Shown here in pieces: positions 37,540-47,110 of a DNA stretch of 64,000 nt (position 1 is the first letter of the stretch; every line of letters starts with the position of its first letter). Position numbers and translations under genes: made by a program. This DNA is from Thermoproteota archaeon (GTDB lineage Archaea > Korarchaeota > JAOZGF01 > JAOZFZ01): positions 49,929 to 113,928 of the forward strand of contig JAOZFT010000004.1 in the NCBI GenBank assembly GCA_027492035.1, read 5' to 3'. Under the pieces are notes generated by a model. It was not told where the DNA came from, did not search any database, and worked only from the letters and a program-made list of their open reading frames with translations.

Positions 37540-38955
37540 TTATCTCCTTTTCCTTTTCTTTTCTACTTTTTTAAGAAGCAATTTCTCGATGTTGATTTTT
37601 GCACCTTTAATGCTGATTTTAAAGTTTCCAATTGGTAGCGGTAAAGGCATTCCTTGGACAGGTACTCCAGCTGCAGGTACTGCTTCGATTTCTTCTTCTT
37701 CCTCTTCAGCTATAGCTTCTTCTTCCAATCCCATTTCTTTCCACCTTTCAACAACCGGGTGATTGACTTTTTCCAGGAACTCTTTTAATTCATCTATGTT
37801 CTGCACATCTTTCTCTGTAGCTATTTTATCAACTACATCTTTTGGGATGAAATCTTTTACTCTTTCTTTAAAGTCTGTAGGCATCCAAACAACTCTGTGC
37901 CATCCTCCATCAACCTGCAAAAATTTGGGGGATCTTGTGTATTCTATGGAAATGCCGTGGAAACCGTCTACTTGTCTACCTCCAGCTGTTGCATCCGCCA
38001 TTGTCCCAAACCTTAAACCATTGACAGCGTTACCTTTGAAGTCCCTGTGAATTAGACCCATACCGTCCACTTCAGGGATATAGAAAGCTATGCCTTCAAA
38101 ACATCCACAGGATGTGTGGGGGTATCCAAAAGCAGTGTAAAGCCATACTCTTTCAATAGCACCCAAGGACTTCTCCTTTGCAGCTTTATTGGCTCCAGTG
38201 TACTCTCCCTTCCAAGGATCTAAACATTCACCTTTAGGAATTGCGAAAATTGGTCCCTTTGGGTCTATTTTTGCAGCAGCACGTCCATCATACCAACTTA
38301 TTGCTCCACAATTGGAATAACGTTGGGGAGTGATTATGCAGACATGGGTAGGAGCAAAGGATTGGCAGAGGAGGCAACCGTAGAATTCATCCACTTCTTC
38401 ATCCTTTAACCCTCTAGCTTTAGCGTCTCTGGCTTCATAGACTTTCAATGCCATATTGTATTGTTCCTCTACCTTTTTTGGGTCGGTTAAGAAAGTTACT
38501 TGTATTTTTTCAATTATGGGTAATTCTGACTTATATAATCTGATCATAACTTTCCCTACAAGTTCAAAAGTGTTTAATCCTTTTTTGAAAGAGTTTTTAC
38601 TTACTCTGCACCAGATGTCGTATCTCTGGTTTAAGTGCATGAATCCCTCTATGTAATTTGTGAATTCATGTATTCTTCTTTCAATGACGCCTTCTAGATC
38701 CTCTTCCAGTTCCTTTCCTGCCACTTCCACAAGAATACCGAACGGATACGTTTTTCCCTCTTCTAAATCTTTCAAGTCAGGCCCTACAATGCTTATTTTA
38801 CCATCCTCAACTTCTCCTGGTTTCTTCACTCTTACGAGTTCAAACTTTGTTTTTACCTTCGGCCCCCCTAGTTCAACATACATTTCGTTTTTTCTTATTC
38901 TTTCCCCTTCATAAACTATTCCTACGTCAACAGGAATGTCTTGAAACATGGACAT
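37540..38955 (-). CDS. cdhC: Acetyl-CoA synthase, CODH/ACS beta subunit
   Basis: DEFYGCLLCQSFAPTHVCIITPQRYSNCGAISWYDGRAAAKIDPKGP; FGYPHTSCGCFEGIAFYIPEVDGMGLIHRDF. Confidence 0.97.
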   Translation of the reverse strand: MSMFQDIPVDVGIVYEGERIRKNEMYVELGGPKVKTKFELVRVKKPGEVEDGKISIVGPDLKDLEEGKTYPFGILVEVAGKELEEDLEGVIERRIHEFTNYIEGFMHLNQRYDIWCRVSKNSFKKGLNTFELVGKVMIRLYKSELPIIEKIQVTFLTDPKKVEEQYNMALKVYEARDAKARGLKDEEVDEFYGCLLCQSFAPTHVCIITPQRYSNCGAISWYDGRAAAKIDPKGPIFAIPKGECLDPWKGEYTGANKAAKEKSLGAIERVWLYTAFGYPHTSCGCFEGIAFYIPEVDGMGLIHRDFKGNAVNGLRFGTMADATAGGRQVDGFHGISIEYTRSPKFLQVDGGWHRVVWMPTDFKERVKDFIPKDVVDKIATEKDVQNIDELKEFLEKVNHPVVERWKEMGLEEEAIAEEEEEEIEAVPAAGVPVQGMPLPLPIGNFKISIKGAKINIEKLLLKKVEKKRKRR

Positions 38956-39539
38956 TTTTTTCCCCTTCTTTCTTGTACGAATTTGAGCTTAGAGCCTTTT
39001 TAACTCTTTACTACAAACCATTTCTAAAATTAATTTACCTATTTAAATTTTTAACATTTAAAAATCTATCTTTTACCTTCTTGATGCTACTATATCTCTT
39101 TTTTGGCTTTATTTAAGCTGGAGGAAACTTCATCTACAAATAAATTTTTTACAAGGAAATTTAAGGGTTTTGAAGCTGAAAAAGAGGTTATAGGAAGCTG
39201 AGAAATACCGGGTTCTATAAGTTGTTTATATAGGTCTCTCTTTAAAAAACTTTTTAACAAAATAAAGTTTCTGGAGACTGAAAAATTTGTTTAAATGAAA
39301 AAAGAGAAGAAGAGTACAGTTTTTCCGGGTAGAGATGTTCCTATGCTAACAGGTTTATTTACTGCCTAAGTCCTCCATTATTTGTTTTTCACCAAAAATG
39401 TAAGCTGCTGGATAATTGATTACTTTGTTCAGCTTAATAAAAAGATTTGTAAAGTTTAAAAATAACTGTTGCTTAAAAAAACCGGAAAATAAAATGAGAA
39501 AGGGACAACTGCTACTGAAAAACATTGAAAAGGGTAAAA

Positions 39540-39560
39540 TTTATATAAGTAATTTATAAA
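39540..39560 (+). promoter_or_regulatory. TATA-like/operator motif shared with the AOR-MtmCB promoter region
   Basis: TTTATATAAGTAATTTATAAA; 19/21 identical to 26966-26986. Confidence 0.5.
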
Positions 39561-39635
39561 CAATTTTCCTTAAACTTCATTTCCCTAAAGCTGTCCGTTT
39601 CAAAATCCTTTTCCTCTTTCCAGAGGCGATTCATT

Positions 39636-41981
39636 TTGTCAAAAAAGGACTTAAGAGTGAAAATAGGAGAAGTTAAAACAGAAAAAGGCACAATGAAAGA
39701 TTTAGAAATTTCAATTGGGAGAATATTTGAGGAGGAGTGGGAGGAACCGGTTGGCCCAACCCCCTTTCCATCAATCAAGGACTTAAGGAACTGGGACTTC
39801 AAACTCTTAAAACGTTACAAACCATTTTACATGCCTTTCTGCGATTTATGCTGTTTTTGCACCTACGGAAAATGTGACTTGACAAAAAATAAAAGGGGAG
39901 CTTGTGGAATCGACATGGCTGGCCAACAAGCCAGGATTGTTCTGTTAGCCTGTGCAATAGGTGCAGCTACACATTGTGGACATGCCAGACATTTAGTAGA
40001 ACACTTGATTGAGGAATATGGAAGAGATACACCTCTATCAATGGGTGAAAACGTTGAGATAGAGGCTCCACACGTAAGGCTTGTTTGTGGAATAAGGCCA
40101 AGGAAAATAAAAGATTTAGAAATAGCACTTGATTACGTGGAAAATCAAGTAACCCATTTGCTTTCTGCCATACATACTGGCCAAGAAGGGCACTGGATGG
40201 ATTTTGAATCAAAAGTTTTCCATGCAGGCATGATTGACCACGTCGCAATGGAGATAGCTGACATCGCCCAAATAGCAGTTTACAACTTCCCTAAAGCCGA
40301 CCCAGATGCTCCGTTGGTTGAGTTAGGTGCTGGTGTTGTAGACTCTAAGAAACCAACAATACTTGTGGTGGGGCATAACGTCCCTCCAGCCATAGCTATC
40401 GCAGATTACTTGACAAAAGAAAATCTTGTAGGCAGCGTTGAAGTTGCTGGCTTATGCTGCACTGCTATAGATTTGACAAGGTACTCTTCATTTGCAAAAA
40501 TAATTGGTCCAATGAGTTGGACTTTAAGGTTTATAAGAAGCGGATTAGCAGATGTAATAGTAGTGGATGAGCAGTGTGTAAGAACAAACTTAGTTGAAGA
40601 GGCCAAGAAAATCGGGGCGCTTTTCATTGCTACTTCTGAAAAAAACTGTCAGGGCCTGCCTAACAGAACAAATGATCCAGCGGATCAAATCGTGGATGAT
40701 TTAGTGAGTGGAAAACAACCTGGAGTTTTAATTTTTGACACTGAAAAAGTTGGGGAAGTAGCTGTTAAAGCAGCTTTAGCTGTAGCACCTAAGAGGAAGA
40801 AGAAAAGATCTCTTTTAACACCCAAAGAGATCATTGAGGGATCAAAGAAATGCATTAAATGCCAAGAATGCATAAAGGCATGCCCAGATAATTTACCAGT
40901 GATGTATGCAGTGAATGATGCCGCTCGAGGAGATCTTTCTAAGTTAGCTGAACTTTATGAGAAATGTATCGGCTGCGCCAGATGTGAAAGTGCATGCAGC
41001 GTGAATTTGCCGCTTCACACTTACATCATTTCAGCTGCAGAGAAAAAAATGACGGAAGAAAAGTTTAAGATAAGAGCCGGAAGGGGACCTATTAGCGACA
41101 TAGAAATAAGGGAAGTTGGTCAACCTATCGTTTTCGGTGAAATACCTGGAGTTGTTGCCTTTGTAGGTTGTCCAAACTACGCAAATGGTGGAAAAGAAAT
41201 TCCTGAAATGGTTGATGAATTTGCAAAGAGAAGATACATAATTACTCTTTCAGGATGCGCAGCCATGACAGCTGGAATGTTCAAAGATGAAGAAGGGAAG
41301 ACAGTGTATGAAAAGTATCACGGCAGATTTGACGCTGGAGGAGTTGTAAACGTGGGTTCATGTGTTTCAAACCCACACATTTCTGGGGCGGCAATAAAGA
41401 TAGCTAGAATATTCGCTAAAAGGAACATAAGAGCAAACTATGAAGAAATTGCTGACTATGTTTACAACCGTATAGGTGCAGTTGGTGTTGCATGGGGCGC
41501 TATGTCGCAAAAAGCAGCTTCAATAGCTTCAGGTTTTTGGAGACTAGGGGTTCCAGTAATCGTTGGCCCCCATGGTTCGAAATATAGAAGAATGCTGCTT
41601 GGAAGGAAAGACAGGGATGAGGACTGGTATGTTTGGGATGCAAGGACAGGTAAAAAAGTATATGTTGGACCTGCACCGGAACACCTGTTCTACACAGCTG
41701 AAACAAAGGAGGAAGCCATGGTTATGATAGCTAAACTTTGCATAAGACCTAACGATACAACTAAGGGGAGAGCTATAAAACTGACCCACTACATAGATCT
41801 TTACAAGAAATTTTACGGTAAGTTACCTGATGACATACATCTTTACGTCAGAACAAAAGCAGATATTCCATTAACCATGAAAGATGAAATACTCGCATAT
41901 TTAGAAGCTAAAGGATGGAAAGAAAAAGCAACGCCTGACCCGACACTTCTACCTCGATTAATAAGGAAAAAGGAGGGATGA
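39636..41981 (+). CDS. cdhA: CO dehydrogenase, CODH/ACS alpha subunit
   Basis: CDLCCFCTYGKCDLTKNKRGACGIDMAGQQARIVLL; IKCQECIKACPDNLPV, CIGCARCESACSVNLPL; C-cluster region NVGSCVSNPHISGAAIKIA. TTG start. Confidence 0.96.
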   Translation: MSKKDLRVKIGEVKTEKGTMKDLEISIGRIFEEEWEEPVGPTPFPSIKDLRNWDFKLLKRYKPFYMPFCDLCCFCTYGKCDLTKNKRGACGIDMAGQQARIVLLACAIGAATHCGHARHLVEHLIEEYGRDTPLSMGENVEIEAPHVRLVCGIRPRKIKDLEIALDYVENQVTHLLSAIHTGQEGHWMDFESKVFHAGMIDHVAMEIADIAQIAVYNFPKADPDAPLVELGAGVVDSKKPTILVVGHNVPPAIAIADYLTKENLVGSVEVAGLCCTAIDLTRYSSFAKIIGPMSWTLRFIRSGLADVIVVDEQCVRTNLVEEAKKIGALFIATSEKNCQGLPNRTNDPADQIVDDLVSGKQPGVLIFDTEKVGEVAVKAALAVAPKRKKKRSLLTPKEIIEGSKKCIKCQECIKACPDNLPVMYAVNDAARGDLSKLAELYEKCIGCARCESACSVNLPLHTYIISAAEKKMTEEKFKIRAGRGPISDIEIREVGQPIVFGEIPGVVAFVGCPNYANGGKEIPEMVDEFAKRRYIITLSGCAAMTAGMFKDEEGKTVYEKYHGRFDAGGVVNVGSCVSNPHISGAAIKIARIFAKRNIRANYEEIADYVYNRIGAVGVAWGAMSQKAASIASGFWRLGVPVIVGPHGSKYRRMLLGRKDRDEDWYVWDARTGKKVYVGPAPEHLFYTAETKEEAMVMIAKLCIRPNDTTKGRAIKLTHYIDLYKKFYGKLPDDIHLYVRTKADIPLTMKDEILAYLEAKGWKEKATPDPTLLPRLIRKKEG

Positions 41982-42508
41982 TGAAAATGAAACTCGAACC
42001 CTACCAAAAAGCTGAAATACCTGGACCGTCGAAAGCTTTCGCAATAAGCAATGCGAAACTGCTACTGGCTAAAATAAAGAAAGCGAAGAAGCCTTTAATG
42101 ATTATTGGCCATAAATCTTTAGAGTTAGAAATAAATGGCAAATTACTTATAGACTACTTGGTTGAAATAGCGAAAAAATACAGGATACCAGTTATAACTT
42201 CTACTCCCACCTACCTAGAAATTAAGAGGAGGGGGTATGAAACAGTGTACCCAATGAATTTAATAGAGGCTGCCAGCATGGTTAAGGACCCTTCATGGAC
42301 AGGGTTTGACGGAAAAGGAAATTACGACTTAGTTTTCATTGCAGGATTCCCTTACTATTATGAATGGTTGACCTTGTCAGGTTTAAAACATTTCTCGTCA
42401 ATTGAAACAATTAGTTTAGACCCTTACTATCAACCACATGCCTCATGGTCTTTTCCAACAATGAAGAAGGAAGAATGGGCCAAAATCATAAATGAACTGC
42501 TGGAATAA
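41978..42508 (+). CDS. cdhB: CODH/ACS epsilon subunit
   Basis: Overlaps cdhA stop; KPLMIIGHKSLELEINGKLLIDYLVEIAKKYRIPVITS. Confidence 0.92.
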   Translation: MMKMKLEPYQKAEIPGPSKAFAISNAKLLLAKIKKAKKPLMIIGHKSLELEINGKLLIDYLVEIAKKYRIPVITSTPTYLEIKRRGYETVYPMNLIEAASMVKDPSWTGFDGKGNYDLVFIAGFPYYYEWLTLSGLKHFSSIETISLDPYYQPHASWSFPTMKKEEWAKIINELLE

Positions 42509-42625
42509 AACATTCCTTTCAAACCTATCCTTTTTTACTAAATAAATTTCTCTAAAAAGTATCTTTACATGTAGGGAGGAGTTGTCGGCAGAACCACATG
42601 CTTCAGTTTTATTTCATTTTAGTTA

Positions 42626-43522
42626 TTGAGAGAGAAAATGAAGAGATTTCCCACCTATAAATTTACCCCACACAAAAAACATTTTTTAACTTTTCCTGCA
42701 ATAAAGGAGATTATTAAAGCATTCAATAAAGGAGTTAGTTGTTTAGAGATAACTTTGGACTTAGGCAAAACGGTTAGCACTATAAAGTTTGAAGAATTTA
42801 ATGTAGTTTTTCCAGATGACGCTAAGATCCATGTTGAAATTTTAAGGAAAGTGAAAGACGAAAGAGCTGTGTATGGAGTGAATCCTACAACTAATTCCCT
42901 ATTTAAGGTTTCGTTTTCAAAAAGTAACTCCTTTTATAAATTGGTGAGCATAGGAAAGGAAGAAGCCCCCACCTTAGAAATAAACGGAATCCATATGCAT
43001 CAAATAAAGAAACTTACCCCCTGGCAAGATTCAAAAAAGAAAGTTTCAGCCGCACAAGTTAGAAGAGGAAGTAAAGTGTTGGACATAGGAACAGGTTTAG
43101 GTTACACCGCAATCCTCAGTTTCCAAAAATCCTTATGTGAAGTGTTAACCATAGAAAAAGACAGGAATGTACTGGAAATAGCTGAATACAATCCCTGGTC
43201 CTGGCCTCTAGCTAACCAGGAAATAAAAATTCTAAACGGAGACGCTTCAAAAGAGATAAAGAAATTTGAAGATGAATACTTTGACAGAATAATTCATGAC
43301 CCACCTAGATTCAGTTTAGCAGGTGAACTCTATAGTTTAGATTTTTACCGTGAACTTTACAGGGTTCTAGCTAGAGGTGGCAAACTTTTCCATTATACAG
43401 GGGAACCGAGGAGGAGAGGAGGCAGATCAGTTATTGTGAAGGGAGTCAGTGGAAGATTAAAGAAAGCAGGTTTCAAAGTTGAAAGAATAAAGGAAACACA
43501 AGGCTTTTTGTGCTATAAATAA
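42626..43522 (+). CDS. Predicted archaeal SAM-dependent methyltransferase (COG2521-like)
   Basis: KVLDIGTGLGYTAILSFQKSLCEVLTIEKDRNVLEIAEYNPWS; DRIIHDPPRFSLAGELYSLDFYRELYRVLARGG. Confidence 0.85.
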   Translation: MREKMKRFPTYKFTPHKKHFLTFPAIKEIIKAFNKGVSCLEITLDLGKTVSTIKFEEFNVVFPDDAKIHVEILRKVKDERAVYGVNPTTNSLFKVSFSKSNSFYKLVSIGKEEAPTLEINGIHMHQIKKLTPWQDSKKKVSAAQVRRGSKVLDIGTGLGYTAILSFQKSLCEVLTIEKDRNVLEIAEYNPWSWPLANQEIKILNGDASKEIKKFEDEYFDRIIHDPPRFSLAGELYSLDFYRELYRVLARGGKLFHYTGEPRRRGGRSVIVKGVSGRLKKAGFKVERIKETQGFLCYK

Positions 43523-43647
43523 TTGGTTTAATCACACATTCCTATTTCTAGTTTCCAATTTTTACCTGTTTTAGCCAGGTTCAACCTCGTTAGGAGTTTA
43601 GTAAAGTAAAATTTTTCTCTGAATTCTTGCCTTAAAAAAGGATGTTT

Positions 43648-44067
43648 TCAAGTCTTCTTCCCCTTTCCAAGTAATTTTTTATAAATATTGACTAATCCGG
43701 TATTTGCGGTTATTATCTCGGAAGCCCTCGAATCTAAAGCTGAAGCTAAATGCACCGCTTCTGCAGGAGTTAGTTTCTCTTGCATAACCAATTTAAGAGC
43801 CTTAAACAGTATTTCTTCATTTAACTCAATAAGTTTTAAATTCTTAAAGAAAAGAAACATTTTAGCCTTCTCTAAAGCTATATCTCTACCTATTTCTTCA
43901 TTTAATTCACCAAAAAACTTTACCCAAGTTAAAACTGAAGTACAAGCCCTAATTTCTCCTTTAACGGTTTTTAGCAAATAATTCCTGTACTTCTCCGTCT
44001 TTTCATTTAGATAACCAAGTACAGGTTCCAAAAAAACTTCTGGGAAGAAATAAATCAACTCTCTCAA
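43648..44067 (-). CDS. PIN-domain protein (VapC-like), possibly degenerate
   Basis: TPAEAVHLASALDSRASEIITANTGLVNIYKK; TTG start overlaps the AbrB stop (TTGA). Confidence 0.65.
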   Translation of the reverse strand: MRELIYFFPEVFLEPVLGYLNEKTEKYRNYLLKTVKGEIRACTSVLTWVKFFGELNEEIGRDIALEKAKMFLFFKNLKLIELNEEILFKALKLVMQEKLTPAEAVHLASALDSRASEIITANTGLVNIYKKLLGKGKKT

Positions 44068-44321
44068 CCCTTTTTTCTTTTATGCAAAGGGGACGAACAA
44101 AAACTTTCAATGAATTTTTCAGGTGGAAGGAGAGGCTTCAAAACTATAGCATCCCCTTTCACTTCAAATGTTACAACGCTTCCTTCTTTTAAACCGAAAT
44201 GATCTCTTATGTCCTTAGGAATCACTATTTGACCTCTTGCACCTAACTTTCTGGTGAAGTAAATTCCAAATCCCCTCCAAAAAACAAAATTTTTAACTTC
44301 CCTTACCTTCCTTTCTCCAAA
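44064..44321 (-). CDS. AbrB/SpoVT-type antitoxin-like ORF without a canonical in-frame start codon
   Basis: Open frame FGERKVREVKNFVFWRGFGIYFTRKLGARGQIVIPKDIRDHFGLKEGSVVTFEVKGDAIVLKPLLPPEKFIESFCSSPLHKRKKG*; coordinates give the stop-to-stop open region. Confidence 0.65.
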   Translation of the reverse strand, partial: FGERKVREVKNFVFWRGFGIYFTRKLGARGQIVIPKDIRDHFGLKEGSVVTFEVKGDAIVLKPLLPPEKFIESFCSSPLHKRKKG

Positions 44322-44382
44322 CTAAGGAACAAGAAATGAATTAAAAAGTTTTAGTTTTAAGTAATGTGAAGGAGGAAAAGGC

Positions 44383-45684
44383 ATGGTTTATTCACATATT
44401 CAAGATGTTCTTTTAGGCAAATTTAAAGAAGGAGAAACGGTGAACCTGAGAGGATGGGTTTACCTTACAAGAGACCTCGGTAACCTCTACTTCCTGGTTT
44501 TAAGAGATGCTACAGGTTTGCTTCAAACAGTTATAAGAAAAAGCAACACTGAACCTGAACTTTTAGAAAAAATTAAACAAATTTCCCAAGAAACAGCAGT
44601 TTCTTTAAATGGCAAAATCAAGAAAGATGAAAGGGCACCTGGAGGATATGAAATAGAAATCAACAACTTAAATATTTTAGGCCTTTCTAGAGATTACCCT
44701 CTCTCAAAAAAGTCACACGGAGTCGAGTTCTTACTCAACCACAGGCATTTATGGTTAAGAAGTCCTCGGCAAAGAGACATATTGAAAATTAGAGAGTCAG
44801 TTACCTGGTATGCGAGGGAATTTTTTAGGAGAGAAGGCTTCACAGAAGTACATCCACCTATGTTAACTCCTTCAATGGTGGAAGGAGGGGCAACCCTTTT
44901 CGAGCTAAAATACTTTGACAGAAATGCCTACTTAACCCAGAGTTCACAACTGTATTTGGAAGCTTTAATTTTCTCACTTGAAAAAGTTTGGTGTTTAGCA
45001 CCTTCTTTTAGAGCTGAGAAATCAAGAACAAGGAGGCATTTGACCGAGTACTGGCATTTGGAAGCTGAAGAAGCTTTCTACAGCAACGAAGACAACATGA
45101 AACTTCAAGAAAAACTTGTAAGTTACATATGTAAGAAAGTAGCTGAGAAGAACAGAGAAGAACTTGAAACTTTCCAAGTTAGACCTGAGAGGCTGCTGAA
45201 AATTAAACCCCCCTTCAAAAGAATGAAGTATCAAGAGGCAATAGATAAGCTGCAAAGGAAGGGTTTTGACGTTAAATACGGAGATGATTTCGGAGCAGAT
45301 GAGGAAGAAGCCCTCACAAAAGATATGGAGACCCCTTTATTCATAACTAACTACCCTTTAGAGATAAAGGCTTTCTACATGAAAGAAGACCCTAACAACC
45401 CAGGAACGGCACTTTGCGCTGATTTGCTTTTACCAGAAGGGTATGGAGAAGTTATTGGTGGAAGCGAACGTGAAACAAACTATGAAGTATTAGTTAAAAG
45501 GATAGAAGAAACTGGACAGCCTATAGAAAACTATAAATGGTACTTAGACCTAAGGAAATATGGTTCGGTGCAACACTCCGGGTTTGGATTAGGACTTGAA
45601 AGATTGATAATGTGGCTGCTTAAGTTAAGCCATATAAGGGAAGCAGTTCCCTTCCCAAGAACCCCTAGCCGAATCTACCCCTAA
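44383..45684 (+). CDS. asnS: Asparaginyl-tRNA synthetase (class IIb; AspRS alternative not excluded)
   Basis: YLTQSSQLYLEALIFSLEKVWCLAPSFRAEKSRTRRHLTEYWHLEAEEAF; GFGLGLERLIMWLLKLSHIREAVPFPRTPSRIYP. Confidence 0.88.
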   Translation: MVYSHIQDVLLGKFKEGETVNLRGWVYLTRDLGNLYFLVLRDATGLLQTVIRKSNTEPELLEKIKQISQETAVSLNGKIKKDERAPGGYEIEINNLNILGLSRDYPLSKKSHGVEFLLNHRHLWLRSPRQRDILKIRESVTWYAREFFRREGFTEVHPPMLTPSMVEGGATLFELKYFDRNAYLTQSSQLYLEALIFSLEKVWCLAPSFRAEKSRTRRHLTEYWHLEAEEAFYSNEDNMKLQEKLVSYICKKVAEKNREELETFQVRPERLLKIKPPFKRMKYQEAIDKLQRKGFDVKYGDDFGADEEEALTKDMETPLFITNYPLEIKAFYMKEDPNNPGTALCADLLLPEGYGEVIGGSERETNYEVLVKRIEETGQPIENYKWYLDLRKYGSVQHSGFGLGLERLIMWLLKLSHIREAVPFPRTPSRIYP

Positions 45685-45749
45685 TAAGCCTTAAACAAGA
45701 AGTCAGGAAAGTTTAGAAGAGAAATTTGTAAAGGTGACAAAGTTATTTT

Positions 45750-46535
45750 TCAAATTGAAGCATCAGCTTTCTTTAAAGCTTTCTCCACTTCTTCCCTTAT
45801 TATATAACCACCTACGTGGAGAATAGGTTCCTTGAGCTCAGGATCAACAGACATTGTAGCTGTACAAGGGTAACTATGATGAGCCTTCGCTACAGCGTCA
45901 TAAATGGTTTCTTTCTCAATTTTTACACCTATAAGTTTTTTTGCAACATACCATGTAGAGCCGCAAGGAGCGCTCCTTATCACAACAGTAGATGGAACTA
46001 CATCATGCTTATTACCTTTTGTAACAGAGACTTCCAGTAGTGGCCTTCCTATCCCTAACTCATTTATGAACCTTGAAATTAAGGGTTTGTTGTTTTGAGG
46101 CTCCAATGAACAAAAGGGTTTCGGGAAGGCATACTCCAAACCTGTTTCCTGACATTCTCTTTCCAGCTGATTTTTTAAACCCGTAGGAACTTCAGTAAAA
46201 TCTTCAATAGGTACAATTAATCCTTTTACACCATTTTCCTTTAAATAGTAAGGAAGCTCCAGCAACAGGTCTTTATGTAAACCAGAGGCTATACACAGAT
46301 CAACCTCCGGAATTTTTTTAGGCATATACTCTTGAGGTTCATCAATAAAACCTGGTAATTCAGAGGGATTAGGCAACTGTAAAGCTGCTAAAATATTACG
46401 AGCGTAAGTATACACACCGTATTTGCAAGAGTCACAATATAGGCCGCAGGCCTTGCAAAAACTTGGATCATTCACTAAATTCCTTATTACACGTTCCATA
46501 AATTCTCCGCTGTAGATGAAGACTAATTTTAACAT
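45750..46535 (-). CDS. DUF166 family protein
   Basis: CKACGLYCDSCKYGVYTYARNI; STVVIRSAPCGSTWYVAKKL; AHHSYPCTATMSVDPEL. Confidence 0.8.
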   Translation of the reverse strand: MLKLVFIYSGEFMERVIRNLVNDPSFCKACGLYCDSCKYGVYTYARNILAALQLPNPSELPGFIDEPQEYMPKKIPEVDLCIASGLHKDLLLELPYYLKENGVKGLIVPIEDFTEVPTGLKNQLERECQETGLEYAFPKPFCSLEPQNNKPLISRFINELGIGRPLLEVSVTKGNKHDVVPSTVVIRSAPCGSTWYVAKKLIGVKIEKETIYDAVAKAHHSYPCTATMSVDPELKEPILHVGGYIIREEVEKALKKADASI

Positions 46536-46633
46536 TTCCTAATCCACTTACCAATAAAGAAATTAAAACTGGCTTTCCCTTTTCTAAAAAAATTAAATGT
46601 TTTAAATAAGGCCTTTAAACCGAATACTTTCAT

Positions 46634-46873
46634 TTAATCAATTAATTGCATCACACCCTTTGGACAAGCTTTTATACATTCCATACACCGTGTGCATTTA
46701 CCGTAATCAATAACTGGTGGCTTAACCTCTTCTATAGCTGATTCAGAGCATGCATTTACACAATAGAAGCACCCATGGCAATTTCCTATTGCTGCAACAT
46801 ACACTTCCTTGTTGTATTTGTACTTATCTATTTCACTCCTAACTAGTGAACCAAAAAATACTTGTTTTCCCAT
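46634..46873 (-). CDS. 2[4Fe-4S] ferredoxin
   Basis: CHGCFYCVNACSESAI and CTRCMECIKACPKGVM. Confidence 0.9.
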   Translation of the reverse strand: MGKQVFFGSLVRSEIDKYKYNKEVYVAAIGNCHGCFYCVNACSESAIEEVKPPVIDYGKCTRCMECIKACPKGVMQLID

Positions 46874-47110
46874 TTAAACTCGTTATAAATAAGTTATAAT
46901 AACAGTTTATAAAATTTTCTTAGATAAATACGGAAAAATTTTATTAGGTTTTCAAAAGAAGACGAAAAAGAAAATTCAAAAAAGCAGATTTCTTACACTT
47001 CTTTTTAGAAAGGGTTCAATTATTACCTTTCTCAGTTTAAATTATTGAAGAATCTACCGAAGAAATTCTCATATCAGAACCCGAGGGACTGAAATGAACT
47101 TTCCCTATTT

